Origin: an uncultured Oceanobacillus sp.
GTDB lineage: Bacteria; Bacillota; Bacilli; Bacillales; Amphibacillaceae
Length of the DNA stretch: 20,791 nt
Reading direction: 5' to 3'
NCBI GenBank assembly: GCA_938004015.1
Contig: CALKWU010000232.1
Span: 1 to 20,791 of the forward strand
Shown here piece after piece: positions 1-6,550 of the stretch. Every line of letters begins with the position of its first letter. The first letter of the stretch is position 1. The translations under genes were made by a program, and so were the position numbers. A model generated the notes under the pieces. It ran no database searches. It was not told where the DNA came from and worked only from the letters and a program-made list of their open reading frames with translations.

Positions 1-1126
1 CAAAAAGGAATAGTGCCAAGAAAGACAATAAAATCCCCGCAAGATACGGAAGCTCGATACTGATGGAAAAAAGGAATCCTCCGAGCACCGGACCGATGAT
101 CCTGCCTAGGGAGTCGAAAGAAGACAAATACCCCGTCACACTGCCGTGTCCATACTTTGATTTCTTCGTCAATAACGACGAGACGCTCGGACGGATGACT
201 CCATTCCCGACCCCAAAAATGGCGAGGAAAATGGCTGCAGTGATGAAATTCTGGATGAACAAAATGAGTCCAAATCCTAGAATGGAAAGGAAAATCCCCG
301 CTTTGATGATTTGTCCTTCCCCGAATTTTTTCGTCAATTTCCCCATATTCCCTTGGACAGCCGCACTTGCAAGCCCCATAATCATGAAAATATAACCTAA
401 GTTCACCGCATCCAGCCCTGCTTTAGCGGCTCCATAGTAGGCGAAAGTTGCTTCAAGCCCGGCTAAGGACAAGGTGATGAAAAATTGCAGGAAATAAAGA
501 GTGGCGAATGGACCACGCACAGCATCAATAAAGGATTGATTCTTGGGCTTACTGCTTTGTGCCTTTTGCGATTCGGTCAGCGACTCTTTCAAGATGAACA
601 TGACGAAAAATAAAGTGATGAAAGACAGGATACCGGCAATGTAAAATGGTGCATGAAGACTGATATTGGTGAAAACTCCACCGATTGCCGGACCGAATAT
701 AAATCCAAGTCCCGTCGCTGCACCGACTACCCCCATCCCTTTTCCGCGATCTTCTTCCGTCGTGATGTCGGCCACATATGCCATCACCGTCGGCATATTG
801 GCTGCGGAAAGGATACCGCCGACAATCCGAGCGATAAACAGCATCCAAACTTCCGTGGAGAACGCCAATAGAAAATAAGAAACGGCAAGGCCGAGAATTC
901 CCGTCACAATCACCGGTTTGCGGCCGATCCGATCGGAAATCCGCCCCCACATTGGTGAAAAGAAAAATTGCATTAACGAATAAACTGCCATCAACAGTCC
1001 GAGTTCAAGGGGTGATGCGCCAAGTTGTTCTGCATAAAACGGCAGAACCGGAATGATGATGCCGAAGCCGACCATCACCATGAACATGACCATAAACAAA
1101 ATTGGCAGCACTCTATTTAACTTCAA
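1..1126 (-). CDS. MFS multidrug-type efflux transporter (3' end cut by window edge)
   Basis: About 375 residues are visible; the C-terminus lies beyond base 1. The start is the TTG at 1126-1124, preceded by AAGGTGG seven bases upstream; no ATG there has a comparable site. The protein opens with a hydrophobic helix (RVLPILFMVMFMVMVGFG), followed by the loop motif GRISDRIGRKP (MFS motif A, near residues 57-67). RIVGGILSAANMPTVMAYVADIT and then a GAATGLGFIFGPAIGG antiporter-type motif C follow. These place it in the 12-helix DHA1 drug/H+ antiporter group (Bmr/TetA-like), which exports small lipophilic compounds across the cytoplasmic membrane by proton exchange. The substrate cannot be read from sequence. 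It is divergent from the SEC-C gene and appears monocistronic in this window. Confidence 0.88.
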   Translation of the reverse strand, partial: MKLNRVLPILFMVMFMVMVGFGIIIPVLPFYAEQLGASPLELGLLMAVYSLMQFFFSPMWGRISDRIGRKPVIVTGILGLAVSYFLLAFSTEVWMLFIARIVGGILSAANMPTVMAYVADITTEEDRGKGMGVVGAATGLGFIFGPAIGGVFTNISLHAPFYIAGILSFITLFFVMFILKESLTESQKAQSSKPKNQSFIDAVRGPFATLYFLQFFITLSLAGLEATFAYYGAAKAGLDAVNLGYIFMIMGLASAAVQGNMGKLTKKFGEGQIIKAGIFLSILGFGLILFIQNFITAAIFLAIFGVGNGVIRPSVSSLLTKKSKYGHGSVTGYLSSFDSLGRIIGPVLGGFLFSISIELPYLAGILLSFLALFLF

Positions 1127-1228
1127 ATCGATACCACCTTTAATGTTGGGGAAGTAAGGAAGTGACGAGCTTGAATCTTTGACTGTTCGCTTATCCTATC
1201 CCCACAAAAATGAATTGATTCCTTTGTT

Positions 1229-1257
1229 ATTATACCTTATCACAAGAAAGGAAACAT
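1229..1257 (-). promoter_or_regulatory. Candidate promoter of the MFS gene
   Basis: On the minus strand a perfect TATAAT (1234-1229) lies about 100 bases before the TTG start. The hexamer 17 bases upstream (ATGTTT) is a poor -35 match, so only the -10 box is well supported. Confidence 0.35.
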
Positions 1258-1275
1258 TCCCAAAGTCGTTCCACA

Positions 1276-1304
1276 TTTCCCTTATTTTGTTTTTCATTTA
1301 TAAT
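1276..1304 (+). promoter_or_regulatory. Candidate promoter of the SEC-C gene
   Basis: TATAAT at 1299-1304 is preceded 17 bases upstream by a weak -35 (TTTCCC). Initiation near 1311 would give a roughly 29-base leader to the ATG at 1340 and would exclude the in-frame ATG at 1307 as a start. Confidence 0.4.
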
Positions 1305-1339
1305 GGATGCAAGGTTCAATCGAACAAAGGAGAATTGTG

Positions 1340-2506
1340 ATGAGCCAAACATTTTTGAACAAGGTGGAACCATTTATCCTAAGCGATGATCATATTATCC
1401 GGGACTTCGCCTTGCATGCCCTTCATGATGCCCATTTAGGGACGGAACAGACATTTTTTAAAGCGTTGCAAGCATTGGACAATTTGGAACCGAATCAAAT
1501 GCAGAACAAAATCATACTTTATACGAAGCATATTCCGGTGACGGAGAAAATGTTTTTCGAAGTTGTACAACGGCTGCAGAAACAAGATGCTAATCAAATA
1601 TGGTATGCACTGTTCATCAACCATTGCGACACCCGCTTGATCGACAAATACAAAGAGGAAATTGCTCCTTTTGCCGGAAAAAATTGGATGGAAAATATCC
1701 TGATGATTCTTTCTTTGAAAACCGAGCAATTATATGCGGAAATCACTGACATTGTACAAAAATTGGATAATGACTATTTCAATGACCATTACTTCAATTT
1801 GGGCAAAAAATTGTATCGGGAGCTCATCCATCGTGGAGAAATCGGCCAGAATCTAGTTCAACAAGTGGAAGCAGCACTTGAAGAGGAAAAGGGAAAGGAA
1901 TTCATTTCAACCCGTGGATTGTACCATATTTGGCTTGCCGGGGAATTTCGTTTGGAGCCGCTTGTTCCAAAGCTTGTGGAATTGCTTGCAATCGACGATG
2001 AAATTCTCTTGAATGTGACGGAAAAAGCTTTGATTGAAATAAACAGTGCTGAAATCATTCCTCACATTGAAAAATATTTGAACGATGATGCATCAACCTA
2101 TCGGGTCGTGGATTTGTTCAAGAATATCAAACACCCATCCATTGAAGATTTGTTGTTGGATAAATTGGATTCCACAACGGATACAAGCTTAAAGACATTA
2201 ATTGCTAATGCCCTTTGTCATCAATTATCCGAGCAGGCAATACCGAAAATTGCGGAAGTCATTGAGGAGGGTTACGATGGTTCCATTCTTGATTTGACGG
2301 AATCGATTTACGCAAATTGCGTCATCAACCAAGTCGATTATCCAAAAATCACCGAATGGAAAAACGGGCTGTTGGAAAAAGAAAGAGCAGCAGTAGAACG
2401 GCAAAAAGAAATATCCAGGGAAACCGCAAAGCGTGCCAATATCGGACGTAACGACCCTTGCCCGTGTGGCAGCGGGAAAAAATATAAAAAATGCTGCTTG
2501 AATTGA
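1340..2506 (+). CDS. SEC-C motif protein with long helical N-terminal region
   Basis: 388 residues. The ATG at 1340 is chosen because AAAGGAG (1326-1332) sits seven bases before it; the in-frame ATG at 1307 has no ribosome binding site and overlaps the likely transcription start. The last 21 residues form a SEC-C motif, NDPCPCGSGKKYKKCC (C-x-C-x8-C-C), the zinc-binding element also found at the C-terminus of SecA and in many stand-alone proteins. The preceding ~360 residues are acidic and helical. Repeated units such as ILLNVTEKALIEINSAEIIPHIEKYL around residues 215-300 look like HEAT-type repeats, suggesting a protein- or ribosome-binding scaffold. No catalytic motif is visible. The function is unknown; the SEC-C assignment itself is secure. 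Confidence 0.85.
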   Translation: MSQTFLNKVEPFILSDDHIIRDFALHALHDAHLGTEQTFFKALQALDNLEPNQMQNKIILYTKHIPVTEKMFFEVVQRLQKQDANQIWYALFINHCDTRLIDKYKEEIAPFAGKNWMENILMILSLKTEQLYAEITDIVQKLDNDYFNDHYFNLGKKLYRELIHRGEIGQNLVQQVEAALEEEKGKEFISTRGLYHIWLAGEFRLEPLVPKLVELLAIDDEILLNVTEKALIEINSAEIIPHIEKYLNDDASTYRVVDLFKNIKHPSIEDLLLDKLDSTTDTSLKTLIANALCHQLSEQAIPKIAEVIEEGYDGSILDLTESIYANCVINQVDYPKITEWKNGLLEKERAAVERQKEISRETAKRANIGRNDPCPCGSGKKYKKCCLN

Positions 2507-2512
2507 GAACAA

Positions 2513-2546
2513 AAAAAGGCCGGATGTGCTTTCGTCCAGCCTTTTT
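2513..2546. terminator. Bidirectional terminator between SEC-C gene and glutaredoxin operon
   Basis: The arms 2513-2526 and 2533-2546 pair through AAAAAGGC/GCCTTTTT and GGATG/CGTCC with one mismatch and one G-T wobble. The stem is flanked by T runs on both strands, so it can end transcription of both convergent units. Confidence 0.85.
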
Positions 2547-2554
2547 CTTTATGC

Positions 2555-2788
2555 CTATTGAAGCGCCGCAACAATGCGCTCCGGATCAAAACCAATGATC
2601 CATTTCCCGTCGATTTCAGTTTGCGGGACACCCATTTGCCCAGTTTGACGGACCACTTCTTGCATGGCAGCAGGATCATTTTCCACATTCACTTCTTGGA
2701 ACGGAATATTATTTTGCTGCAAAAATCCTTTCAACAAATGGCAATAAGGGCATTGGGTCGTCGTATAAATCGTCACATTTTTATTCAT
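2555..2788 (-). CDS. Glutaredoxin-like protein, CPYC active site
   Basis: 77 residues, the size of NrdH/mini-glutaredoxins. It has a thioredoxin fold with the redox motif C13-P-Y-C16 after the first strand (VTIYTTTQ), the cis-proline motif GVPQT (P55) and a closing GFDPERI segment. Such proteins reduce disulfides, or carry persulfides or metal ions, in the cytosol; the electron donor is not evident. The start ATG overlaps the stop of the upstream glutaredoxin gene (ATGA) and has GGAGG seven bases before it, so the two are translationally coupled and probably made in similar amounts. It shares the IDGxWIxGFDPERI ending with its neighbour, indicating a tandem duplication followed by divergence. 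It is more likely a specialised thiol protein than the NrdH of a ribonucleotide reductase, since no nrd gene is nearby. Confidence 0.88.
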   Translation of the reverse strand: MNKNVTIYTTTQCPYCHLLKGFLQQNNIPFQEVNVENDPAAMQEVVRQTGQMGVPQTEIDGKWIIGFDPERIVAALQ

Positions 2789-3102
2789 CTTACCACCTCC
2801 GAATCCCTTTTTTCCACTTCCGGTTTTGACTTCCGTTTATCCGCAGTTTGCATCACTTCCAAAATGCGTTCTGGATCAAAACCGAAAATCCATTCGCCGT
2901 CAATATGCGTTTGCGGGACACCGAAGCGCTTCGTTGTCCGGATGAGTTTCACCATGGCGATTGGATTGAAATCGATGTTCACTTCCCTGTAAGCGACATT
3001 CATATCTGTCAAAAAATTGCAAAGCATATTACATGCGGGACACATGGTCGATGTATAGACCGTCACTTCTTGTTTCACTTTTGCACTGCTCCTTTGTTCC
3101 AT
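2785..3102 (-). CDS. Glutaredoxin-like protein, CPAC active site
   Basis: 105 residues from the ATG at 3102 (GGGTGA five bases upstream). A GTG at 3078, with AAAGGAG ten bases before it, is a serious alternative and would trim 8 residues, giving the usual short glutaredoxin N-terminus. The active site is C21-P-A-C24 with a further cysteine, C28 (CPACNMLC). It keeps the GVPQTHIDGEWIFGFDPERI ending of the downstream paralogue, then adds a charged tail of about 20 residues (KRKSKPEVEKRDSEV). It is the first gene of a two-gene operon driven by the promoter at 3177-3205, which contains CsoR/CstR-like palindromes. This implies induction by copper or by reactive sulfur species rather than constitutive housekeeping expression. 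The enzymatic role is inferred from the family only. Confidence 0.85.
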   Translation of the reverse strand: MEQRSSAKVKQEVTVYTSTMCPACNMLCNFLTDMNVAYREVNIDFNPIAMVKLIRTTKRFGVPQTHIDGEWIFGFDPERILEVMQTADKRKSKPEVEKRDSEVVR

Positions 3103-3121
3103 TTTAGTCACCCAAAACAAT

Positions 3122-3137
3122 ATACCTATCAGGGTAT
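3122..3137. promoter_or_regulatory. Candidate CsoR/CstR-family operator, proximal site
   Basis: The 16-bp element ATACC-N6-GGTAT has perfect 5-base arms with TATCAG between them. It lies in the leader of the glutaredoxin operon, about 20 bases before the ATG at 3102. It has the same 5-6-5 geometry as the distal site, and the two centres are 60 bp apart. Confidence 0.5.
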
Positions 3138-3176
3138 TATTTTTCTTAAAAAAAGTAAATGTAATCTTCTGTTAAT

Positions 3177-3205
3177 ATCTTATACCCCTAGGGGTAAAAA
3201 GTCAA
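3177..3205 (-). promoter_or_regulatory. Promoter of the glutaredoxin operon
   Basis: On the minus strand, -35 TTGACT (3205-3200) precedes -10 TAAGAT (3182-3177) by 17 bases; TATAAG (3184-3179) at 15 bases is an alternative. The spacer is almost entirely the palindrome TACCCCTAGGGGTA, so a bound repressor would block RNA polymerase directly. Confidence 0.65.
3182..3197. promoter_or_regulatory. Candidate CsoR/CstR-family operator, distal site in promoter spacer
   Basis: TACCCCTAGGGGTA at 3183-3196 is a perfect 14-bp palindrome. Its C/G-tract with ATACC/GGTA flanks is the type bound by CsoR-family repressors (copper sensor CsoR, persulfide sensor CstR). No csoR/cstR gene is in this window, so the regulator is inferred. 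Confidence 0.6.
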
Positions 3206-3219
3206 CCGTTTGACTTTTT
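3196..3219. repeat. Perfect 10-bp inverted repeat between the divergent promoters
   Basis: AAAAAGTCAA (3196-3205) and TTGACTTTTT (3210-3219) are exact inverse copies separated by CCGT. Each arm carries a TTGACT, and the left arm supplies the -35 box of the glutaredoxin promoter. It could be another operator or simply mirrored -35 boxes. Confidence 0.6.
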
Positions 3220-3246
3220 TACAAACAAACAATTTCCAGGTAATAT
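3218..3246 (+). promoter_or_regulatory. Candidate maf promoter
   Basis: TTTACA (3218-3223; 5 of 6 to consensus) and TAATAT (3241-3246; 4 of 6) are separated by 17 bases. Initiation near 3252 gives a leader of about 27 bases. Confidence 0.45.
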
Positions 3247-3278
3247 AACTATATGGAAATGAATGAGGAGGAACTCAT

Positions 3279-3863
3279 ATGGCCAATCATCTCATTCTCG
3301 CCTCCCGGTCCCCACGGCGGCAAGAACTGTTGAAACAAGTCGGCATTCCTTTCATCGTGAAAACTGCCGCTGTGGACGAGGCTGAAGTGGATATAACTAA
3401 TCCCGTCGAAAAAGTGAAACAGCTTGCGAGCTTGAAAGCAAAGCATATCCCGCTCGGAAAAGAACTAGTCGTTTTAGGCGCAGACACGGTCGTCAGTTAC
3501 AAAGATGAAATTTTCGAAAAACCGCACGATAAAGATGAAGCATATCGGATGATATCCGCCTTAAGCGGCGAAGTGCATGATGTCTATACTGGAGTCATGA
3601 TCCGTTCATTAAAGAATGAAACAGTTTTCGTCGAACGAACGAAAGTGGAATTCTGGCCACTTACGAACGAAGAAATCGAATGGTATCTTGAATCCAAGGA
3701 ACCGTACGATAAAGCGGGGGCTTATGGTATACAAAGCTTAGGTTCTGTCCTCGTCAAAGCAATCCACGGCGATTACTACAATGTCGTCGGCCTTCCCTTG
3801 TCCCGGGTCGTTCGGGAACTGCGCAAATTTTCCATCCATCCGAAAGTGCCGGGCTCCAATTGA
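3279..3863 (+). CDS. maf: Maf family nucleoside triphosphate pyrophosphatase
   Basis: 194 residues, the normal length. The ATG at 3279 follows GAGGAGG closely. Family landmarks are all present: SRSPRR (9-14) near the N-terminus; GADTVV (67-72) with catalytic D69; a KPHDKDEA segment (81-88); SGEVHDVYTGV (96-106); DKAGAYGIQ (144-152); and GDYYNVVGLP (164-173). Maf proteins hydrolyse dTTP, UTP or modified pyrimidine nucleotides to the monophosphate plus pyrophosphate in the cytosol. They act in house-cleaning and have been linked to septum formation and cell-division arrest. In many Bacilli maf sits before radC-mreBCD; here it stands alone between a glutaredoxin operon and a small ORF, so that synteny is not seen. 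It has its own promoter and a strong terminator. Confidence 0.95.
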   Translation: MANHLILASRSPRRQELLKQVGIPFIVKTAAVDEAEVDITNPVEKVKQLASLKAKHIPLGKELVVLGADTVVSYKDEIFEKPHDKDEAYRMISALSGEVHDVYTGVMIRSLKNETVFVERTKVEFWPLTNEEIEWYLESKEPYDKAGAYGIQSLGSVLVKAIHGDYYNVVGLPLSRVVRELRKFSIHPKVPGSN

Positions 3864-3876
3864 AAGCCCGGCACTT
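3844..3876 (+). terminator. maf terminator, overlapping the end of the gene
   Basis: A perfect 12-bp stem (AAGTGCCGGGCT with AGCCCGGCACTT) with a 9-base loop is followed by a T-rich stretch. The 5' arm encodes the last Maf residues and the stop codon (3861-3863) falls in the loop. Opposite-strand use is possible but lacks a good T run. Confidence 0.85.
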
Positions 3877-3878
3877 AA

Positions 3879-4043
3879 TTATTCTTCCTCTTTTTCTTTT
3901 TTCACATCATGGACGACCAGTGCCGGATGATTGTTGTTGATCAACAAGTCGACTTCGGAAGTTTCATCTTTTCCACTATAAAATGCTTTATTTAAAGCGA
4001 TGTTAGCCAGCTCTGTCTTCGTTTTTCCTTTCCTTTTTTCCAT
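3879..4043 (-). CDS. Small hypothetical protein, 54 residues
   Basis: A short ORF starting MEKRKGKTKTELANIALNKA and ending VKKEKEEE. It has a basic N-terminus, a helix-prone middle and an acidic/lysine tail; no transmembrane segment, no cysteines and no recognised domain. It is believed real because an AGGAGGG Shine-Dalgarno lies seven bases before the ATG at 4043, codon use looks like its neighbours, and it fills the gap between two terminators. The binding site itself is the 3' arm of a 12-bp hairpin (4048-4088), so translation may be weak or conditional. It probably receives transcription from the MFS gene upstream, unless termination at that hairpin is complete; no promoter is obvious. 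Function unknown. Confidence 0.6.
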   Translation of the reverse strand: MEKRKGKTKTELANIALNKAFYSGKDETSEVDLLINNNHPALVVHDVKKEKEEE

Positions 4044-4047
4044 CGAA

Positions 4048-4088
4048 AATCCCTCCTGTCCATTAGCTTTTCCGAAACAGGAGGGATT
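4048..4088 (-). terminator. Hairpin that terminates the MFS transcript and hides the small gene's ribosome binding site
   Basis: AATCCCTCCTGT and ACAGGAGGGATT form a perfect 12-bp stem with a 17-base loop. On the minus strand it lies just after the MFS stop codon and is followed by only TTTT, so termination may be leaky. The distal arm contains the AGGAGGG of the 54-residue ORF. Confidence 0.65.
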
Positions 4089-4102
4089 ATGTCGAAAACG
4101 AC

Positions 4103-5242
4103 TTATGCTGTTTTGGCTTTTCTTCCGATAAACAGTAATACAACACCGACGACCATCATTGTAAGCGCACTGGAGAAGAATGGGAGTCCCAATGTTTCTG
4201 TAGTCAAACCGGAGACATAAGAACCTAAAATCACACCTGCGGAGAAAAACGCATAAAAGATGCCATATGCTTTTCCGCGATCCACTTTCGACGATGCTTC
4301 AGACACGAGCTTGTTCATCGAAGGGAACACGAAAGCAAAACCGACCCCGTACACCAACATGAGCACCATGTTCAACCAGTAGACCGATGTGATGTTCAGC
4401 ATAATATGGACGGAACCGATGATGAAAATGCCGATCACGACCAGTATGACGGACGAAAAACGGTCGAATATCCGGTTGAGTGGTGTCAAAAAGATGATGA
4501 TGGCGACAATGCCATAGAGACTAAGCATCATGCCGGTCGTCGCCGATGTCAGCCCCATATCCGCCACTTTCAACGGCAAAGCGAAAGCGAGTGTACCGTT
4601 ACTGATCATTAATGCAAAAGCAGCGAGGGAAGCTTGCAAGACGAGCGGATGTTTCAAGAGCGGTACGAATTCTCGCCAATTGAATTTCCCCTTTTCCGTC
4701 CCTACGTACGATTCTTCGATGAACTTGAAAATCAAAAACACACAGATGATGAATAATACGGATACGAGGATGAAGACGTGCTCCACTTGCGACCGTGCCG
4801 CCATCGCCCCACCCAATGCCGGACCAACGATGGCTGCAATTCCGATTCCCGCTCCGGTGAAAGCCATCGAACGTCCCCGGGTTTTTGCTTTCGAGATGTC
4901 TCCTACATAGGCGAAAGCAGCCGGGATCAACACTCCGCCGGCAAGACCGTGGAAAAACCGGACGAAGAACAAATGCCACCCGGTTTGCGCAAGCGGATAA
5001 AACAATAGGATGACCGACGCCAAAAGCATGCCGGTGATCAACATCTTTTTTCTGCCATATCGATCAATCCAATGTCCGCCAAAAATATTGCCGATCATGT
5101 TCGTAAATGAATAGACTGCAACGATTGCGCCCGCCAATAGATGGGAGGCGCCCAATTCCAGAGCATACGGTGTAATGACCGGAAGTTGGATAAATGTATC
5201 TAAAAACGAAACGACGATGATGACGAAAAGTATCCTGTTCAT
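4103..5242 (-). CDS. MFS transporter, DHA1-like
   Basis: 379 residues from the ATG at 5242, chosen because AAAGGG lies seven bases upstream and the extended -10 promoter (5276-5284) would exclude the longer form. Twelve hydrophobic helices fit the family. Motif A is clear after the second helix (GGHWIDRYGRKK, roughly residues 55-66), followed by FFHGLAGGVLIPAAFAYVGDIS and the motif-C-like GAGIGIAAIVGPALGG that marks drug/H+ antiporters. The second half has a shorter motif A remnant (LTPLNRIFDRFSS). It is a cytoplasmic-membrane exporter; the substrate is unknown. It is not close to the other MFS gene of the window in detail, so this is not a local duplication. It lies downstream of the membrane-protein gene at 5358-6350 but has its own promoter. 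Confidence 0.87.
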   Translation of the reverse strand: MNRILFVIIVVSFLDTFIQLPVITPYALELGASHLLAGAIVAVYSFTNMIGNIFGGHWIDRYGRKKMLITGMLLASVILLFYPLAQTGWHLFFVRFFHGLAGGVLIPAAFAYVGDISKAKTRGRSMAFTGAGIGIAAIVGPALGGAMAARSQVEHVFILVSVLFIICVFLIFKFIEESYVGTEKGKFNWREFVPLLKHPLVLQASLAAFALMISNGTLAFALPLKVADMGLTSATTGMMLSLYGIVAIIIFLTPLNRIFDRFSSVILVVIGIFIIGSVHIMLNITSVYWLNMVLMLVYGVGFAFVFPSMNKLVSEASSKVDRGKAYGIFYAFFSAGVILGSYVSGLTTETLGLPFFSSALTMMVVGVVLLFIGRKAKTA

Positions 5243-5275
5243 TGCCCTACCCTTTCTGACGATTTTTCGCCCCCC

Positions 5276-5284
5276 ATTATACCA
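5276..5284 (-). promoter_or_regulatory. Extended -10 promoter of the MFS gene
   Basis: TGGTATAAT on the minus strand (TATAAT at 5281-5276) is a perfect -10 with the TGn extension. No good -35 is visible. The leader to the ATG at 5242 would be about 27 bases. Confidence 0.6.
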
Positions 5285-5357
5285 CTTGGTATGGGAATAC
5301 TCATCCAAAAACAATTATTATCCGATGTATATGCCCGAATGGTGTGAAAATGAAACA

Positions 5358-6350
5358 TCAACGCCGCTTTTCCCTGTTAAAAATCCGTTTCAACCCGAAT
5401 ACGATTACGAGGATGACTGTTGCGACAAAAATGATATATAACGATAGTTCCCAATAAATATAAGCTTGATACATATCTTTCCACGTCATATCCTCGATGA
5501 ATATATCAAAGGGATCATCGTTTTTGTAAGATATCAGGATCGTGTCTGAAATGCTGTATTTGTTGTATGTATTCGGTGTCACTTCCTTCTTCATTTGATA
5601 TTCGTTGCCCTCATGATCGGTAAATTGCAATGTCAATTGATAAAGTGGATTGAAATGATAAGTTGTCTGCCATTGCCTTTCCGCATATTTATCCACGATG
5701 ACCGCTTCCGTCTCCACCTTTCCGACAGGAGAGACTTTTTGCATTCCATTCCATAAGGCCGTGACCGAAAAAAATCCAACGATGACGAAAAAGACGACAA
5801 ACAAATAAAATCCGATGCCGAAACGTTTTTCTTCGTTTTGACGTCGTTTCGTCGATTTTTTCTTGCCCTTCTTCCTTTTCCGCTTTTTTTTGTTTTGTTT
5901 TTTAGCAGCTGAAAACATGTTGCCGACCCAAGCTGAAACTAAAGCAATCACCATCAGAAACAAAAAGACGAGAAAGAAAAAGAGGAGCAAGCCATCCGTG
6001 GCCAAGTCGAGCAGGGTAATGAAGTGGTCTTCAGAAACCAAATAGCCCGAGATTTCGTCCCCGACTTCGATATTTTTCATTTGGCGGGATGAAATGCGAT
6101 TCAAGACGCCTTCGTGCAAGTCTCCGCTTTTTTCATTCCAATCGACTTTCACATAGTACGCCGGTGGACGGAACAGTCCCTTTTCCGCAGTTTTGGCAAG
6201 CACCGTTGCTCTCGTTTTTTCCGCATCGAGCAAATTGTAACTGCGGACATAAGCATTCAACCCTATAGCGAGCACCAGAGAAAAAACGATGATCAGCAAA
6301 AGAAAACTTAGATTAATCAACGTTTTCCAAGTCAATTTCGGTGTTTTCAT
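5358..6350 (-). CDS. Four-helix membrane protein with two extracytoplasmic DUF3592-like segments
   Basis: 330 residues from the ATG at 6350; a GTG three codons earlier is an alternative. There are hydrophobic helices near 11-33, 119-141, 179-199 and 298-320, with basic residues placing both ends and the middle loop inside. The two outside segments (about 34-118 and 200-297) look alike in plan. The second resembles DUF3592, with a strand-rich stretch, FTDHEGNEYQ and an ISYKNDDPFDIFI end. The cytoplasmic linker at 150-176 is extremely basic, mostly K and R. No enzymatic motif is seen. The layout suggests an internal duplication of a two-helix unit; a role in envelope or surface sensing is only a guess. 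It is transcribed from the strong promoter at 6382-6410. Confidence 0.75.
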   Translation of the reverse strand: MKTPKLTWKTLINLSFLLLIIVFSLVLAIGLNAYVRSYNLLDAEKTRATVLAKTAEKGLFRPPAYYVKVDWNEKSGDLHEGVLNRISSRQMKNIEVGDEISGYLVSEDHFITLLDLATDGLLLFFFLVFLFLMVIALVSAWVGNMFSAAKKQNKKKRKRKKGKKKSTKRRQNEEKRFGIGFYLFVVFFVIVGFFSVTALWNGMQKVSPVGKVETEAVIVDKYAERQWQTTYHFNPLYQLTLQFTDHEGNEYQMKKEVTPNTYNKYSISDTILISYKNDDPFDIFIEDMTWKDMYQAYIYWELSLYIIFVATVILVIVFGLKRIFNREKRR

Positions 6351-6381
6351 AACAATCACTCATTTTCATCGTCATGCTTGT

Positions 6382-6410
6382 ATTCTACATGTATTTTTTA
6401 TGATTGACAA
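6382..6410 (-). promoter_or_regulatory. Promoter of the four-helix membrane protein gene
   Basis: TTGTCA (6410-6405) and TAGAAT (6387-6382), each 5 of 6 to consensus, with exactly 17 bases between. The leader is about 25 bases. Confidence 0.7.
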
Positions 6411-6474
6411 GATGATGATTGTTTTTCATGGAATGTGCGGACATTTGAAGCAACTAGTAGATGATTGATAAATA

Positions 6475-6483
6475 TGGTATTAT
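6475..6483 (+). promoter_or_regulatory. Candidate extended -10 promoter of the BASS transporter gene
   Basis: TGGTATTAT at 6475-6483, in a very AT-rich stretch that also holds TATAAT at 6485-6490. A convincing -35 is not found at standard spacing. Confidence 0.4.
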
Positions 6484-6550
6484 TTATAATTATATATAAG
6501 AATGAATTTTCTCATTTTTATCTTTTTTGTGAATGGAGGTTATCGAACGA

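Noticed and set aside
63..950. Several ORFs on both strands over the first MFS gene
   Set aside because: All lie within the open MFS reading frame on the minus strand, which has full family motifs; the others have no ribosome binding sites and low-complexity composition.
2555..2788. Call as nrdH of ribonucleotide reductase
   Set aside because: No nrdE/F/I genes nearby; the operator type and tandem copy point to another function.
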